27,500 nucleotides of DNA from Actinidia chinensis (Eukaryota; Streptophyta; Magnoliopsida; Ericales; Actinidiaceae), in NCBI GenBank assembly GCA_009663005.1, contig VIGQ01001195.1, positions 1 to 27,500 of the forward strand, given 5' to 3'. A program made the translations under genes and the position numbers. Within the stretch, counting starts at the first letter, position 1. Every line of letters begins with the position of its first letter. The notes beneath the pieces were generated by a model. It saw only the letters and a list, made by a program, of their open reading frames with translations, ran no database searches and was not told where the DNA came from. Below, in pieces: positions 1-11,083 of this stretch.

Positions 1-203
1 ATCGTGCGTAAACTTCTGTTGAGCGAGATCGTTGCATCCTGGAGACAAACGCCAAACATCATAAGCACCAGTGACAGGGCGAATCTTGTCTTAAGGAGAC
101 AGTTTTGAACGGTTGGCCTTGATCAACTTTGTTGATTTTTGGTATTATTTTTCAATATAGTTTCGGATCAGCTGTTAATTTATTTTCAATTATAATTCAG
201 CAG
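1..203 (+). repeat. 5' LTR of element A, 3' portion only
   Basis: This aligns base by base with about 5981-6183, for example the shared 'agtgacagggcgaat', 'tcttaaggagacag' and 'tttttcaatatagttt'. Differences between the copies are largely one-base indels. The end is placed at a shared CAGCA (about 198-202); weak similarity runs on to about 225, so the boundary is approximate. The U3 part of this LTR lies before the window. Confidence 0.85.
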
Positions 204-540
204 TTTACTGATTATTAACAATCTTAACACATAATTCGATTTCAGATTGTTTGTTTCAATAACAACAATTTCTGATTTTGAATTTTATTGGTGAAAAATA
301 ACGGAAATTTAGATTATAATTAAATACCAGATTACTAATTTCGTGTTTTAAGTGGCAGATACCAACTGAAATAAGTGACAATTCTAGGTAGCTGATGGAA
401 ATGATTGACTAAAAGACCCAGAATGGGCGGACAGGAATATGAACGGGGCCCACCCCTTGTGTTGGGGCAATGCTGGATTGGCCATCCCCACTACTGTAAT
501 GGCACCAGTTCAACGAACTATACGGTTAAGCCATGCTGAG
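204..540 (+). other. Untranslated leader of element A
   Basis: AT-rich stretch between the 5' LTR and the first recognisable Gag residues. No PBS matching tRNA-Met is visible where one would be expected. A phrase at about 357-371 faintly resembles a PBS in reverse orientation, but nothing around it supports that. No other structure is seen. Confidence 0.4.
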
Positions 541-1400
541 AGTCAGAATATTCAATGAACCGATTTCAAAAGATGGCAACAAAAGATTTATTCTATCTAC
601 CGACTTGAGTTTGGCTCAGTTTCCTCAAAGGAGGATGTGCTCCTGTCATGAGCGAGAGTGATGAAACCAATCGTGAGGGTGATTACCGCGAGAGATTGAT
701 TGGGGACATGCTGATTTCGTGTAGGAATTATGTCTTAAATGACTTGGATAAATACACTCTATAATGTGTATTGTGCAAAAACAGACCCGCCCACAGAGGC
801 TGTGGGAATCTTGAAAAAGAAGTACAAAACAGAGGATGCTGGGGTCAAGAATTTGTCGTGGGCAGATTTATGGAATTACATGATGGTGACGCCAAAACTG
901 TGATTAGCCAAATTCAAAAATTCCAGGTGAGTGTGCATGAAATTCATGCAAAAGGGATTGCAACTCAGCGAGATTTCCAAATAGCTTGGGTGCAGATGAT
1001 TGAAAAACTTTCACCTATGGAAGGATTTCAAAGACATCTCAAGATAAGCGAAAGGAAATGAACCTGGAAGACTGATGTGCGGAGTAGGCCTCCGAATTGA
1101 GGAGGACAAAGGTTTTTGAGAGAAAAAGGGAAACCACGGCTCATATTAGCAATAAAATCAAGGAAAATATTGTTGGAACAGGGTCAGAGCTCCAAGGGTC
1201 AAAACTCAGACCAAAATGAAAAAAATTTCAAAATCTTGGGGTAAAGGAATAAAGGCAATTTCAATTCACTGGACAAGATTGGACATCAAGCTAAAGACTA
1301 TCGCAGTCGAAAAAAAACCAAGGAAGTGATCCAAAAAGCCAAAGCGAATCTTGTCAGCCAACATGACTGTGGAGAATATCTCGAATGGTTTTAGTAAATG
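541..1400 (+). pseudogene. gag: Copia gag remnant (element A)
   Basis: Copia Gag forms the virus-like particle that packages the element RNA. Here it is read across several frames. The best single open stretch is 771-1061 (about 96 codons), containing 'VVGRFMELHDGDAKTVIS' and 'IHAKGIATQRDFQIA', typical of the helical core of Copia Gag. Downstream, after a frame change near 1060, 'GLRIEED' matches the usual continuation. Near 1270-1310 a phrase reading 'IGHQAKDYRSRK' is the zinc-knuckle region; its G-H spacing is kept, but at least one cysteine has become tyrosine or been lost. The true start lies upstream of 771 but is obscured by frameshifts. Non-functional as written. Confidence 0.85.
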
Positions 1401-1439
1401 ATATGAACTGTGTGCGGTTGTGACAGAGGTGTGAACTTA

Positions 1440-1840
1440 TCGGCTCTAACGCCAAGGGAGGAGGTGGTGGGATGTGGTGGGTGGACACTGGGGGCTACCC
1501 GTCATGTAATGCCTCAAATAAAGAGATGTTCACCACTGTTAGGTTGTTCACCAATGGTGAGAAATTTTTATTGAAAACTCGGTAATTTCCAGGTGAAGGG
1601 TAAGGGAAGGTCGTGCTGAAAAAATGACCTCTAGGAAAGGAACTAACGCTTGAATAATGTACTCCATGTGCTGGAGATCCGAGAAATCTATTCAGGATCT
1701 CAGCTTAGCAAGCATGGTTTAAGCTTGTTTTGTGTCAATAAGTTTTTCTGACTAAGGATGGGGTTGTGTGAGAAGAGGTTATTTAGCTGATAGATATTCA
1801 AAATGAATGTTCTCACTGTAATCCCAAAAATGAATATCAA
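1440..1840 (+). pseudogene. pol: Copia aspartic protease remnant (element A pol)
   Basis: The retropepsin-type protease cleaves the Gag-Pol polyprotein. The catalytic motif is visible as W-V-D-T-G, with the aspartate codon at 1484-1486. An extra G follows, and in the shifted frame the usual A-T-R-H-V continues. Further along, the equivalents of 'GKGKVVLKM' (about 1597-1627), 'NNVLH' and a 'LSKHG' phrase (about 1700-1720) are recognisable, each in a different frame. The domain is complete in extent but has at least three frame slips over roughly 130 codons. Confidence 0.85.
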
Positions 1841-2901
1841 TAAGAAATGCATGTGAATCTTCTGCTTACTTGAGTAAAGTTTTCTACATTTGGATGGTAA
1901 ATTGGGACATATTAATTTGATTCTATTCATAAATTAGTTAACATGGAATATTTATCAAAATTTAATATTAAAAATCTAATAATGTTGAAGTATGGTGGAA
2001 GCCAACTTAACAAAGGACATTTTCATCTGTGCGAAAAGAAGACTTGAACCCTCTTAATTTTAATTCTAGTGATATTGTTGATTTAAATATGTTGAAAACA
2101 CGGGACGTAAAAAAAATATTTTATTCACTTTTATAGATGACAATACCAGGTAGTTGTCATTTGTATTGCCTATGAAGTAATGATGAGGCATTAACCAAGT
2201 TTTATGCGTATAAAACTTGAACTGAAAATTAACGTAAAAAAAATATAAAAGTCTAAGGAAGTTGATAGGGTGGTGAATATGAATCACCTTTTGGTGAGTT
2301 CTGTTCTCAACATGGAATAATTCACCCAACTACTGCACCTATTCACCACACAAAATGGTGTTGCGAAAAGAAAATAGAAACTTTAAAAGAAAGGATGAAT
2401 GCCATGTTGATAAGTTAGGTTTACCCTAGAACTTATGGGGGGAAGCAATTATTATGCAAATTACATCTAATAAACTTAAAAACTAATAAAACACCAATGA
2501 GTTGTGGAAAGGTCATAGGGACCTTACTACAATATTTAAAAATGTGGGGATGTTTGGCTAAGGTTTGCCCAATTCATGACCCTAAAAGAGTAAAAATAGG
2601 ATCAAAAAAACCTATGATTGTGTATTCATAGGATATGCAAAAACCATACAGTGCTTATCGCTTCCTAGTGCATAAGAGTAAAAATCCTGATATTTCATGT
2701 CAATATGGATGGAATCTAGGAATACATTATTTTTTTGAGGATGTGTTTCCCATATACTCTACACAAGAGTTGATACTCGAAGAGGAAGTATGGGACATTA
2801 CTATAGGCAGTGACCAAGATCAAAATAGGAATTTGATCATAAAAAGGAAGAGGAGGTTGAACCTAGACGTAGCAAATGAGCTCGAAGTCCAAATCTTTTG
2901 A
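1841..2901 (+). pseudogene. pol: Copia integrase remnant (element A pol)
   Basis: Integrase inserts the cDNA into the host genome. The pre-integrase H-x-x-LGH region is seen at about 1870-1925. The catalytic core begins near 2100 with 'KKYFI' and a D-D-N-T-R phrase, followed by 'DRGGEY' (about 2262-2280), which carries the second catalytic aspartate. 'FCSQHGIIH' (as 'LNMEXFTQ' in one frame) and an 'NGVAKRK' phrase near 2353-2373 mark the glutamate region; the usual E-R-K reads K-R-K. The C-terminal part is the longest open piece, 2635-2901 (88 codons), with 'AYRFLVHKSKNPDI' and 'FFEDVFP'. Many stops and frameshifts make it non-functional. Confidence 0.88.
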
Positions 2902-2929
2902 CAGATTTTCTAACTTACTTGTTAGAAAA

Positions 2930-3860
2930 TGAACTCTAAACTTTTGGGGAAGCTATTGTCTCTCTGGAAGCTCCTTTATGGAAGGAAGCTAGTAATAGTG
3001 AAGTTAAAATATATCTTGCAAAAATCATAAATGGAATTGGGAATCGTCCCCAGGTTGTAAACCACTTGGCTAAAGTGAATTTTTAAAAGGAAAGATGAAA
3101 GCAGATGGTTCAATTGATAAAGTACAAAGGCAAGGCTTGTAGTAAAGGATATAGGCAAACCGAAAGACTTGATTACTTGATACTATTCCCCTGTCACGCG
3201 AATAAACATCCATTAGAATATCATTGATCTTGCAGCATTTATGATCTAGAGATATATCGAGGAGTAAGACAATATTTCTCAATTGGAATTAGGATGAAGA
3301 AATCTATATGGAACAACCTGAAGGGTTGTGATTCCAAGACAAGGAGAAATAAAGTATGGAACTGTTAAGTCTTTATATGGACTTAAGCAAGCACCAAAAT
3401 AATTGGCATGAGAAATTTGACAATGTATGTTGTCAAATTCATTTAAAATCAATAAATGTGAACAAATGTGTCTATGTGAAGGATACTGACAAAGGATATG
3501 TCATTGTTTGTCTGTATGGTGGATGACATGCTCATCGTTGGTAGTAATAATGATATGATTAAAATTAAAAAAAAATGTTAAAACTCTAAGTTTGACATGA
3601 AGGATATGGTATAACAGATGTGATTGGAATAAAATCACTCGGATAATCTGATGGATATACCTTCTCACAATCACCACTATGTTGATAAAAATTCATTAAA
3701 AAGTTTAGTAAGAATGAATAGTGTGGGCAAGACACCTATTGATTCAAACCCCATCATTTGGGAAAAGAAATATAGTTGAAGGTATATGCGCAATTAGAGT
3801 ATTCCGAATCATGGGAGTTTGATGTAATCGTATGAATTGCACAAGGCCAGATTTAGCTTA
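2930..3860 (+). pseudogene. pol: Copia reverse transcriptase remnant (element A pol)
   Basis: RT copies element RNA into cDNA. Recognisable pieces in order: 'EAPLWKEA' (about 2970-2993), a 'KGKACSKGY' phrase near 3125-3152 corresponding to the usual KARLVAKGY, 'EQPEG' then 'SLYGLKQAPK' (about 3310-3400), and the catalytic YVDDMLIVGSN at about 3515-3550, where the two aspartates are at 3522-3527 and an extra G interrupts the YV pair. An A-to-stop change follows the QAPK motif. The 3' part runs toward the RNase H domain and is interrupted by the A31 tract. All motifs are shared with plant Copia elements. Confidence 0.9.
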
Positions 3861-3897
3861 TGCGAGTAAGTAGCGAGTAGGTATATCATAACCCAAG

Positions 3898-3928
<31 letters not shown>
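3898..3928 (+). repeat. A31 homopolymer tract inside pol
   Basis: Thirty-one consecutive A residues sit between the RT and RNase H segments of element A, at the position where relatives encode a short P-G-K-x-H-W phrase. The flanking codons ('NP' before, 'HWK' after) can still be read. It may be a slippage expansion of a short A-run or a sequencing or assembly artefact. Confidence 0.9.
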
Positions 3929-3931
<3 letters not shown>

Positions 3932-4480
3932 TGGTGATCATTGGAAGCAATAATTCGGGTTTTAAGATATTAAGATATACCCAAAAGTATGGTTACAAAT
4001 ACACGAGTATATAGCAGTACTGAAGGGTACGTGATGCAAATTGGATATCCGATGTAACGCTCTAAATCCCCGAGTGGATATGTCTTTAAGTTGGTGGTGC
4101 AGCTGTGTCTTGGAAGTCATCAAAGCCAAAAGTATTGCAAGATCCACGATGGATCAGGTTGAACCTTTAGACTAAAGCTGAGAAGAGGCTGAATGTTTCG
4201 CCACTCTTAGAGGATATTTCAGTGTGGCCTAAACCAGTTTATGCAATATGTATCCATGCATAGTCAATCAGCAATGGAAGAAGCAAAAAAAACCCTGGAT
4301 AACGGTAAGTCTAGACACCTACGTCGAAGACACACATACCTTAACCACTTGCTTTTACCTGTGGAATATATCTATTGAGTATATATAAAGTCAAAAGATA
4401 ATATAGCGGTCCGTTGACTAAAGGATTGACTAAGTAGCAAGTTTATCGATTATCGAGGGGAATGGGATTAAAGCCTATTA
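3929..4480 (+). pseudogene. pol: Copia RNase H remnant and pol C-terminus (element A)
   Basis: RNase H removes the RNA strand during cDNA synthesis. 'SGYVF' and the 'GGAAVSWKSSK' region are seen at about 4072-4128, followed by an 'RSTMD' phrase (about 4140-4155), the usual place of the catalytic S-T-x-A-E motif, here frameshifted. The end of pol is recognisable as a 'KSKDNIA' phrase, a 'PLTKGL' phrase (about 4412-4432) and a 'SRGMGLKP' phrase (about 4450-4475). Stops and slips occur throughout. The domain is complete in extent. Confidence 0.85.
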
Positions 4481-5074
4481 ATTAAAAGTGCACCTCAATG
4501 GCAACCCAACTATTTGACTGGTGGCGATCTCAAGAATCGGTTCAATGGGACAACCAGTGTGTGGTGGCTAGTAGAGAATCATGTGGAAAATTATTTTCCT
4601 ACCCATTTCATATGATTAACTCAGGGTACGGATAGGTTTGAGACTAAGATATACTTTTAATAATTATTCATATATTGGAATATCATTTTATGTAGGATAG
4701 TGCAGGATATCCTTAATGAGAAATACATATATGAGAGGAGTGAAGGGGCAGCTTTTATGAGAATGATAAAGGGTACATTCTCTTAAAGCACTCATGACCT
4801 TACCAGGGCGATGCCCATGGCCAAAATGGGCAACAACCAAAAGAAACCAGTGTTGTGGTTGGAAAAAACTTTGTGTGATAATTATTATTTTAGCTTACAC
4901 AATGGCCTAAACAGTTCAAGGCATCATGTCACTGATAGCTGTTGTAATATCGATAGTTTTTACAAGGTTAGATTCAAGTCAAAAGCTACCTACTCTATAC
5001 AGGGAATTCTCTTAAGTTCTATCTTCACTTAGGAATCATGTTTTGTGCATTAACACGAATAATTTTTCATTCAT
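4481..5074 (+). other. 3' non-coding region of element A between pol and the polypurine tract
   Basis: About 590 bases with no recognisable coding motif, lying between the pol C-terminus and the 3' LTR. A 73-codon open frame at 4811-5032 shows no family features and is most likely incidental. This untranslated stretch would form the 3' part of the genomic RNA. Confidence 0.6.
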
Positions 5075-5082
5075 GTGGGGAT
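5075..5082 (+). other. Probable polypurine tract of element A
   Basis: The sequence tcatGTGGGGATtg immediately precedes the start of the 3' LTR. A short G-rich purine run followed by TG is the usual plus-strand primer site and LTR start of plant Copia elements. Confidence 0.6.
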
Positions 5083-6058
5083 TGTGAAAAAAAAATAAAG
5101 TTTGAGCTTACGTTTGACCTAATTTTATGGTGGGTCCCGGTTATCGAAAGTATTGAATCATTGTAGTGGAATGGATTCTCATTCGCGAGTAGAAAACGTA
5201 GTGTATGTATTTGCTCAAAAACGGATATAAAAGGTTGACGAGAAAATGTTACTAAAATAGTACAATTGAATGAAAAAATATGGAAAAATACCACAGCGGT
5301 AAATAGAATATTTTAAAAGGTAATACTCCAAGCTAACATTAATCAAATGAGTTACCTTGGAGCACCAAGAGGGAGTTATGGACAAAGTGAGGTCACATTG
5401 TACCTAGCTTCATGTGAACGCGCGGCTGCGCCAGCAGCCGACAGTCGCGGTCCGCGTGGTGCTTGTGCGTGGGAGATGGGCGCAATGGCGCTTTGTGGCG
5501 TATTAGAGGGCACGGCATTAGTATGTGGCGCGTGGGTGCGATGGAGGTGTAGGAGTAATTGGTTAATTATCTTTTTAATATTGGAGTGTTTAATTACAGA
5601 TAAACTCCTTATAAGTTTAATTAAAATTAAACCCCATGCTAATTTTAATTACAGATAACCTTCATTTTATTTATATTCACTGAAGGTTAAGACCTTCCAT
5701 TTTTGATAACAAAAACCATTATCGCCATAAGAGGGGAGTTACTTTGGCTAGTTAGTGCGTGGGGATTGTTACAAGGGTTCAATGGTTGGAATACATTCGG
5801 GCTTGTTCAGCCATTAAAAATTCGATAAAATACCAAAATCCCTTGTAAGTTCCAAACCAAACACAAAATATTTGAGGAGTTCATCAGTGTGAGGAAAAAA
5901 CAAGAGAGTTCTGACATTCTGCATTATTAGAATCATTCGTGCGAGAGTGACATTACTTTCTGATTCGCCGAGGACACAAAATGTGCTAAACTTCTGTGAG
6001 GAGATTGTGTGGATCTTGAGAGACAGACCGCCAAAAATCTCCATAAGCACTAGTGACA

Positions 6059-6096
<38 letters not shown>

Positions 6097-6183
6097 CCTT
6101 TATCAACCTTTGTGATTTTTGTTTATTATTTTTCAATATAGTTTCTATTCATTTGTAATTTATTTCCACTTATAAATTCAGCA
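5083..6183 (+). repeat. 3' LTR of element A
   Basis: Starts with TGTG after the polypurine tract. The last ~200 bases duplicate window positions 1-203. Length is about 1.1 kb if the start is right. A TATAAAAG sequence lies at 5226-5233. A GC-rich, CpG-rich patch (about 5417-5545) contrasts strongly with the AT-rich rest. A second GGGGATTGTTA phrase at 5761-5771 imitates a polypurine tract and LTR start, so a shorter LTR of about 415 bp starting near 5769 cannot be excluded. The open frame at 5347-5658 lies in this LTR and is not a gene. Confidence 0.75.
5226..5233 (+). promoter_or_regulatory. TATA-like box in the element A LTR
   Basis: TATAAAAG about 145 bases into the LTR, on the sense strand of the element. 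It is a plausible core promoter for the element's own RNA. The matching part of the 5' LTR is outside the window, so conservation cannot be checked. Confidence 0.35.
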
Positions 6184-6204
6184 GTTTCTGAATATTTAAT
6201 ATTT

Positions 6205-9200
6205 TTATTCCCTTATAATAACCATGAACTTAGAGACGCATTGCGTATCAATATAAATGGGATTGCTGCTGGGATGAGGAACACGGGTGAGTATGGGGAA
6301 CTCTTCTCGAGGGGCAGGTCTTCGACATAAGTTATACTTTATAAATATTATGCTATTATATTTTTGCTTTCGTTGGTTGTTGAGTTTATATCTACAGTAT
6401 AAATTACGCTAAAAGATTTTACAGATTGTATGAAGTTTGGACAGTTTTGTTCATTGTTGAAATTGTGGACAATGTTCCAATTCCTTTGAAGTGTCATCGG
6501 TACTGGTCCAAAATTTTCTGAATTCGAGTTTTAATATCAGTTCTTTGATTTGTTAATGACTATGTGATAGCTCCTAAATGTCCGGGGTAGATTTTAACAT
6601 ATCTCAAATTGCACTGATATAATTGAACAAAAAAGAGGGACTGAAATTTTTAGCTAAAAAACTGCACGTTTGTACGCTTCAATTTATGAGCTGCAAACAA
6701 TAATAGATTGTTACGTGGTATAGATTTGACGATGGTTATGTACTATAGCTTCCAAATATTTAATTTCAGATAGATTCCTATGCTAAGCGGAACAAAAAAA
6801 GTACGAAGTTGTGATCAAAAGATGAAAAAACGTTCATTAAAAACGAAAAAACTCGAGAACTAAAGTAGCTAATTTTTTTTCTCATTACGAGGAATCCTTC
6901 ACTTGATAAACTCCGGGATATCTGAATTCAACCCTCAAACCATAGTATTTGGCAAAGTTGGGCCAGTGGGAGTTGTTAGTTTCGTGAACGCAAGAACTAC
7001 GTACCAATTAAGTTGCTGCTTTCTTAACTCGATGGTTTGTATAAGTTATAAATTCAACTTTTCTTACCAATGGTCATTAAAATCAAACATTACTTATACC
7101 CTCTAAACATTCATTATGGTTGTCTCAAGCATATGAGCAGCAAAAAACAGACCATTGGAGCAGTAACTACAGAAGTCCTTTCTTCCAGATCATTATATAT
7201 AAGGTTGCACACAGGACCAGTACTAGCGGAATGGGACAAAAAATGACGTTGGTGCCCTGGATTATTAAATAATTACTACCCACAAAACATAACTGTCTTT
7301 TTTCTCAATCGTGCATACAGTTCATGCAGGATATTTCTTCCCTTCCACCAAAAATGGAATCTGATGTCCCATATCTGTAAGCCTGTCTACTACTACTACA
7401 AAATTTCACTCTTCCTTTTTGCACACTTCTTTTAATGACTAACACTAGATGCTATGTGTTCTTTAAAGGAGATACCATCCCTGAAAATATGGGAGAGTGA
7501 GTGAGGTTCAATCAACATATCCCCAAAACACATCATATAATTGAGCCCTACGTATCTATCTCTCTATCTAAAGGGACACACCCAAAAAATGGTGCATATA
7601 GTGCTCTCAAATATAATATTACCACAACTGATTGTAACAGAAAAAAATTATAACTTTTCTTTACCACAAAACACTATTTTTTTTACTATTTAACTTACAT
7701 ACCACCTTAACATTGACCATTCGTTTAACACAAATTACAATCGATCGCAATTCACTACAACAAATCGTAACATTCTTCTGATACACACGGTATGTACTAT
7801 AGATTTTTGCCATCTTCTATCTATCTCTTCCTTTGTTCATAGTGTAATCCAGCTTGTTTTTGAATTTTAATCCACATTCTAGCTGTTTCCATTTTCATGG
7901 TGGTTCTCATCAGTTGATGCCAGTTCTATACATGAGTACCATCTTCTATCTTCTGAGTAGTGGGAAGTGAAGTCACCTCATGAGGACATTTGTGTCATTT
8001 CATTTCCAGTGCAATTCTGCCTAACTTGATCTTAATTATTCTACTAAAGTAAGGTTCCATTTCTCTCTAATGGCCCAAAATTAGCATGAAACTTTATGGG
8101 AATTGTTCTTGGGATTAAAGAAGTAATATTTCTTGGAGTTCAAGATCTATTGATCCATCAACTCTGTCAAGAACATAATGAGAAAAAACAGGTTTAACGG
8201 GCATCTTGCATTGTCCATTGGGTTGATTTATGATCATAAAATCAAGTATTTGTTGTTCACAAACTTACTATAATTATCCCGTATTATGTTATGGAATCTG
8301 TATATTCATGGAGATGAATGTACATTTAAAATATAAATTTTGTAACTTATTAACTTTGTAATATTAGAAGCTAATACTATTATAAAATTATTACTATAAA
8401 ATTGTTGAGTGTGTATCATGTATTATGTGGTACCCATAAAATTATTAATTTTTACTTGTATTTGAATGGGGCGTGGAGTTTGGAATCCACCAAAGTTCAA
8501 TATGTGGAGTTTTAGTAATTCAAGGGGGATTAAGATTCTTCGATTTGCTTATAAGTAGAATATTGTGGGTACCTAAGAGGTTTGTAAGCGTAGAACAAAA
8601 GGGTAGAGATGTAGAAAGAGATGAAAAAGTACTGAAACACTAGATTGACACTAACGCAGGGGAACTGGGATAATTTCAGTGCTCGGAATTTTTGTTTGAG
8701 TGTCTTTAGTCCTATAGTATCACTATACATAATATAATGGATTATATATCTCACTTGTAGACTTAGTTTCTTGAAAATTATGGTATTAATCTTAAGTTTG
8801 ACAAATACATAATAATAAGCTGATAAAAATGGGATATAGGCTAGGCATTGCCAAACTACAATTATTGCCTGCACAGGTAGTAGTGCACTGGCCTTGGACA
8901 TTTGGAAAGTTTAGATGAATGTTTGTTCTTTTTGTGTGTTTGTTGTAACTGAATTTACATTAAAACTTTATTAAAAAGTAAAATTTGAAAAACATTAACA
9001 TGGAGTTTCTCAAAATTAAGAAATTCACAATCTTTTGAAGTTGTTTTTTGACTCATGACTAGAAAGCCAAAATTGTGATAATTAAACACTCTGACACAAT
9101 TTCTAATACAGTGAGGAATAAAAATAGAAGCTGCAGTAAATTGACAAACCCCTTCGTGGCCTTGATGAGTTTTCAAAATGAAATGAGTTGATGAAGCAGA

Positions 9201-9555
9201 CGGAAGCAAAATACTTTGGTCAATTTTTTTGGGTACATATCTCATTAGATTTGCGCAATGTTGTACCATTAAAAGTCAGCAGTACTACTTGTACCCTGAT
9301 TTTCGTGGCTACCAATTTCCCTTTGCGATACAGATACCAGACATATCAAGTTGCATTTCCCCTGCCTTTTCCAATGGCAGTTATCTGTTTTATTTTTGTA
9401 TTTTCTTTTTATGTTTACTTTTTTGGGAAAATTACAAAAAAAATTCCCAGGATTTGACTATGGAACAAATTAAACCCCACAGTTTGAAATGTAACAAATA
9501 GAATCCTATAGTTTTAATTTCAGTTTAAAACCATTCGTTAATCTCCGTCTACTTA
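6205..9555. other. Unassigned AT-rich intergenic sequence
   Basis: About 3.3 kb with no convincing gene or repeat family. Open frames at 6903-7106 (+), 8530-8901 (-), 8955-9269 (-) and 9188-9501 (+) have no recognisable domain, low-complexity AT-rich composition and overlapping opposite-strand frames, so I do not call them genes. The 123-codon minus-strand frame at 8530-8901 is hydrophobic but matches no family I know. A CACTACAACAAAT phrase near 7756 resembles a CACTA transposon end, but no partner end is seen. Confidence 0.5.
6226..6281 (+). other. Possible relict exon bounded by splice-like sites
   Basis: Just beyond the end of element A, a tract preceded by '...aacttag' (acceptor-like) and followed by GTGAGTAT (a strong plant donor consensus) is open in one frame and reads DALRININGIAAGMRNT. 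The composition is less AT-biased than its surroundings. I do not recognise the protein. It may be a fragment of a host gene interrupted by the retrotransposon, or chance. Confidence 0.18.
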
Positions 9556-9806
9556 AGGCTAACAAAAACTAATGTTTCCACCCAAAATATATACAAAATG
9601 ACTTGTATAGTTCTACCCCTTTTGAAGCCTTAATTGAACTAATTAATAAGACAAATTAGAGAGTTTAAGTTTTGTATTTAGTTATAGCGACCTAATTTGT
9701 ATGTATTTTGGAATGAGAATAGTTCGATTAGAGTTTTAAAAAAGAAAAAAAACTATACGATTTGTTTTAATGCATTTTGGGTGGGAACTAGTTAATTCGT
9801 TAGCCC
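9556..9806. mobile_element. Fold-back (MITE-like) element
   Basis: Left arm about 9556-9613 and right arm about 9751-9806 are imperfect inverted repeats of each other. Both contain GGCTAAC, then CCACCCAAAAT, then GTATAGTT when read inward, with short indels between. The ~135-bp centre is AT-rich and non-coding. No coding capacity is seen. The outer limits may extend to about 9440 and 9835, because the flanks continue the same style of sequence. Superfamily not assigned. Confidence 0.55.
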
Positions 9807-10810
9807 TATGTGGATAAAGAATAATGGATGATTTAAATTACTATTAAATTAATATTACATATTTGATTTATTACAATTGAAAGTATAGAGTCAAATTATG
9901 AGGTTTTTTTACATGATTTCTCCCCTTTTTTTAGTCTCTAAATGTCACGATGTCCTTTCTTTTTTTTATGCAAAACAGAGATAACATAATGAGTTCTATA
10001 CATACGTGCATAATTTTGTACGTCACGATGATGTAGCTTGAATCGGGGAACTTTTCCAAGAAAAAAATTTGAATACTGACATCTTATAAGAAACATGAAT
10101 TCTGACTAATTGAGCTAGTCCAGTTGTTTAGTTTCGAGAACTTACAGAGGAAACATGTGGAATTTACAAGAAGTCTGTTTTATGGATTGTTGAGTGCAAT
10201 TGAAATGTGATGAGTTCTTATTAAAAGCAGCCCAAAGGCAACGACTAAACTGTTGACTAATTGATGATGGCTTTTGGTACACATTTATACTGTGTCAATT
10301 TAGGTTCTACCCACAGAATGGTATTCATAATTCGAAGTGCTCATTTTCTGAACAAGTAGTTCAAAATAAATCACATGATCACTCATAGAAATATAGAATG
10401 CAAAAACAAATAAAAACAAATTAATGTTTCAAATAACAACAAGACTTATTCTACTTCCAAAAACATAACCCTTCATTGATTTTCGAATTGTGGTAATTGC
10501 TAACTTGATTTTTTTCTTTTTAATTGCCAGCCTACAATATTTATAAGCCTAAAGTTTATACTTTGAACAAGTCAAAACTAGAAAAATTTGTTCATTTTCA
10601 CTGGTGATTTCATGCTCCTCATTTTTTTACATAATTTGATTCCCATTAATTGAGAATCTTGGCTCATAAAACTTATAGGTCCACGAATTATAGGATTTAG
10701 TAAAAACTTGATGGACTAAATTGTCTTAAGGGTGAATTTAAGTTTTAGTTGATTTGTTTTGGTCTTTATCAATTTTTGAAATTCGTCATAATTAAAGGAA
10801 TAGGAAAGGT

Positions 10811-10827
10811 AATATATATATATATAT
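10811..10827. repeat. (TA)n microsatellite
   Basis: An uninterrupted alternating A/T run beginning 'aatatatatata' in intergenic DNA. Confidence 0.85.
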
Positions 10828-11083
10828 TTTGAAAACAATTTATTAAAGATGAAAATAAATTATTTTTTTTGTCTTTATTAGAATTTTTTAGTTTCTTATT
10901 TACGATTCCTCTTATCACGATGAACCCAAAAATAACAATAAAAAATTCAAGTAACAGCATATCGAAATCAAGATAAAAAAGTCTAAAAATTAACTGAAAA
11001 TTGGAGAATCATAGGAACCTAAATCTACTTTCCTTGAAGTGTTAAATTAAACTAGCGATTTGGGTTTCAGTAGTGCCTCAAGA

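Larger units (their letters stand above)
1..6183 (+). mobile_element. Ty1/Copia LTR retrotransposon, element A (decayed; 5' end outside window)
   Basis: The first ~200 bases recur at about 5981-6183 in the same orientation, which marks a pair of LTRs. Between them, gag, protease, integrase, RT and RNase H remnants lie in that order on the plus strand. Integrase before RT is the Copia (Pseudoviridae-type) order, not Gypsy. Readable fragments include a Gag helix region, a VDTG protease motif, the integrase core, an RT with a slipped YVDD motif, and RNase H. Every domain is broken by stops and frameshifts, so the copy cannot be expressed as it stands. The lineage within Copia is uncertain; the Gag and protease wording resembles Tork-like elements. 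No tRNA-Met PBS was found after the 5' LTR. Confidence 0.93.

Noticed and set aside
355..371. 'gcagataccaactg', resembling a reversed tRNA-Met PBS with LTR start
   Set aside because: Two bases of the PBS core are missing and no antisense LTR or interior is found around it.
5347..5658. 103-codon frame with an Ala/Gly/Arg-rich start
   Set aside because: It lies wholly in the 3' LTR of element A and simply reads through the GC-rich patch.
5761..5775. GGGGATTGTTA as the real LTR start of element A
   Set aside because: The earlier GTGGGGATTG at 5077-5086 gives an LTR more in keeping with the end of the 3' non-coding region; kept only as an alternative.
7752..7768. CACTACAACAAAT, similar to a CACTA transposon end
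   Set aside because: No inverted partner or 3-bp duplication was found within several kilobases.
8530..8901. Hydrophobic 123-codon minus-strand frame
   Set aside because: No known family, AT-rich composition that favours Phe/Ile/Tyr codons, and no supporting promoter or splice context.
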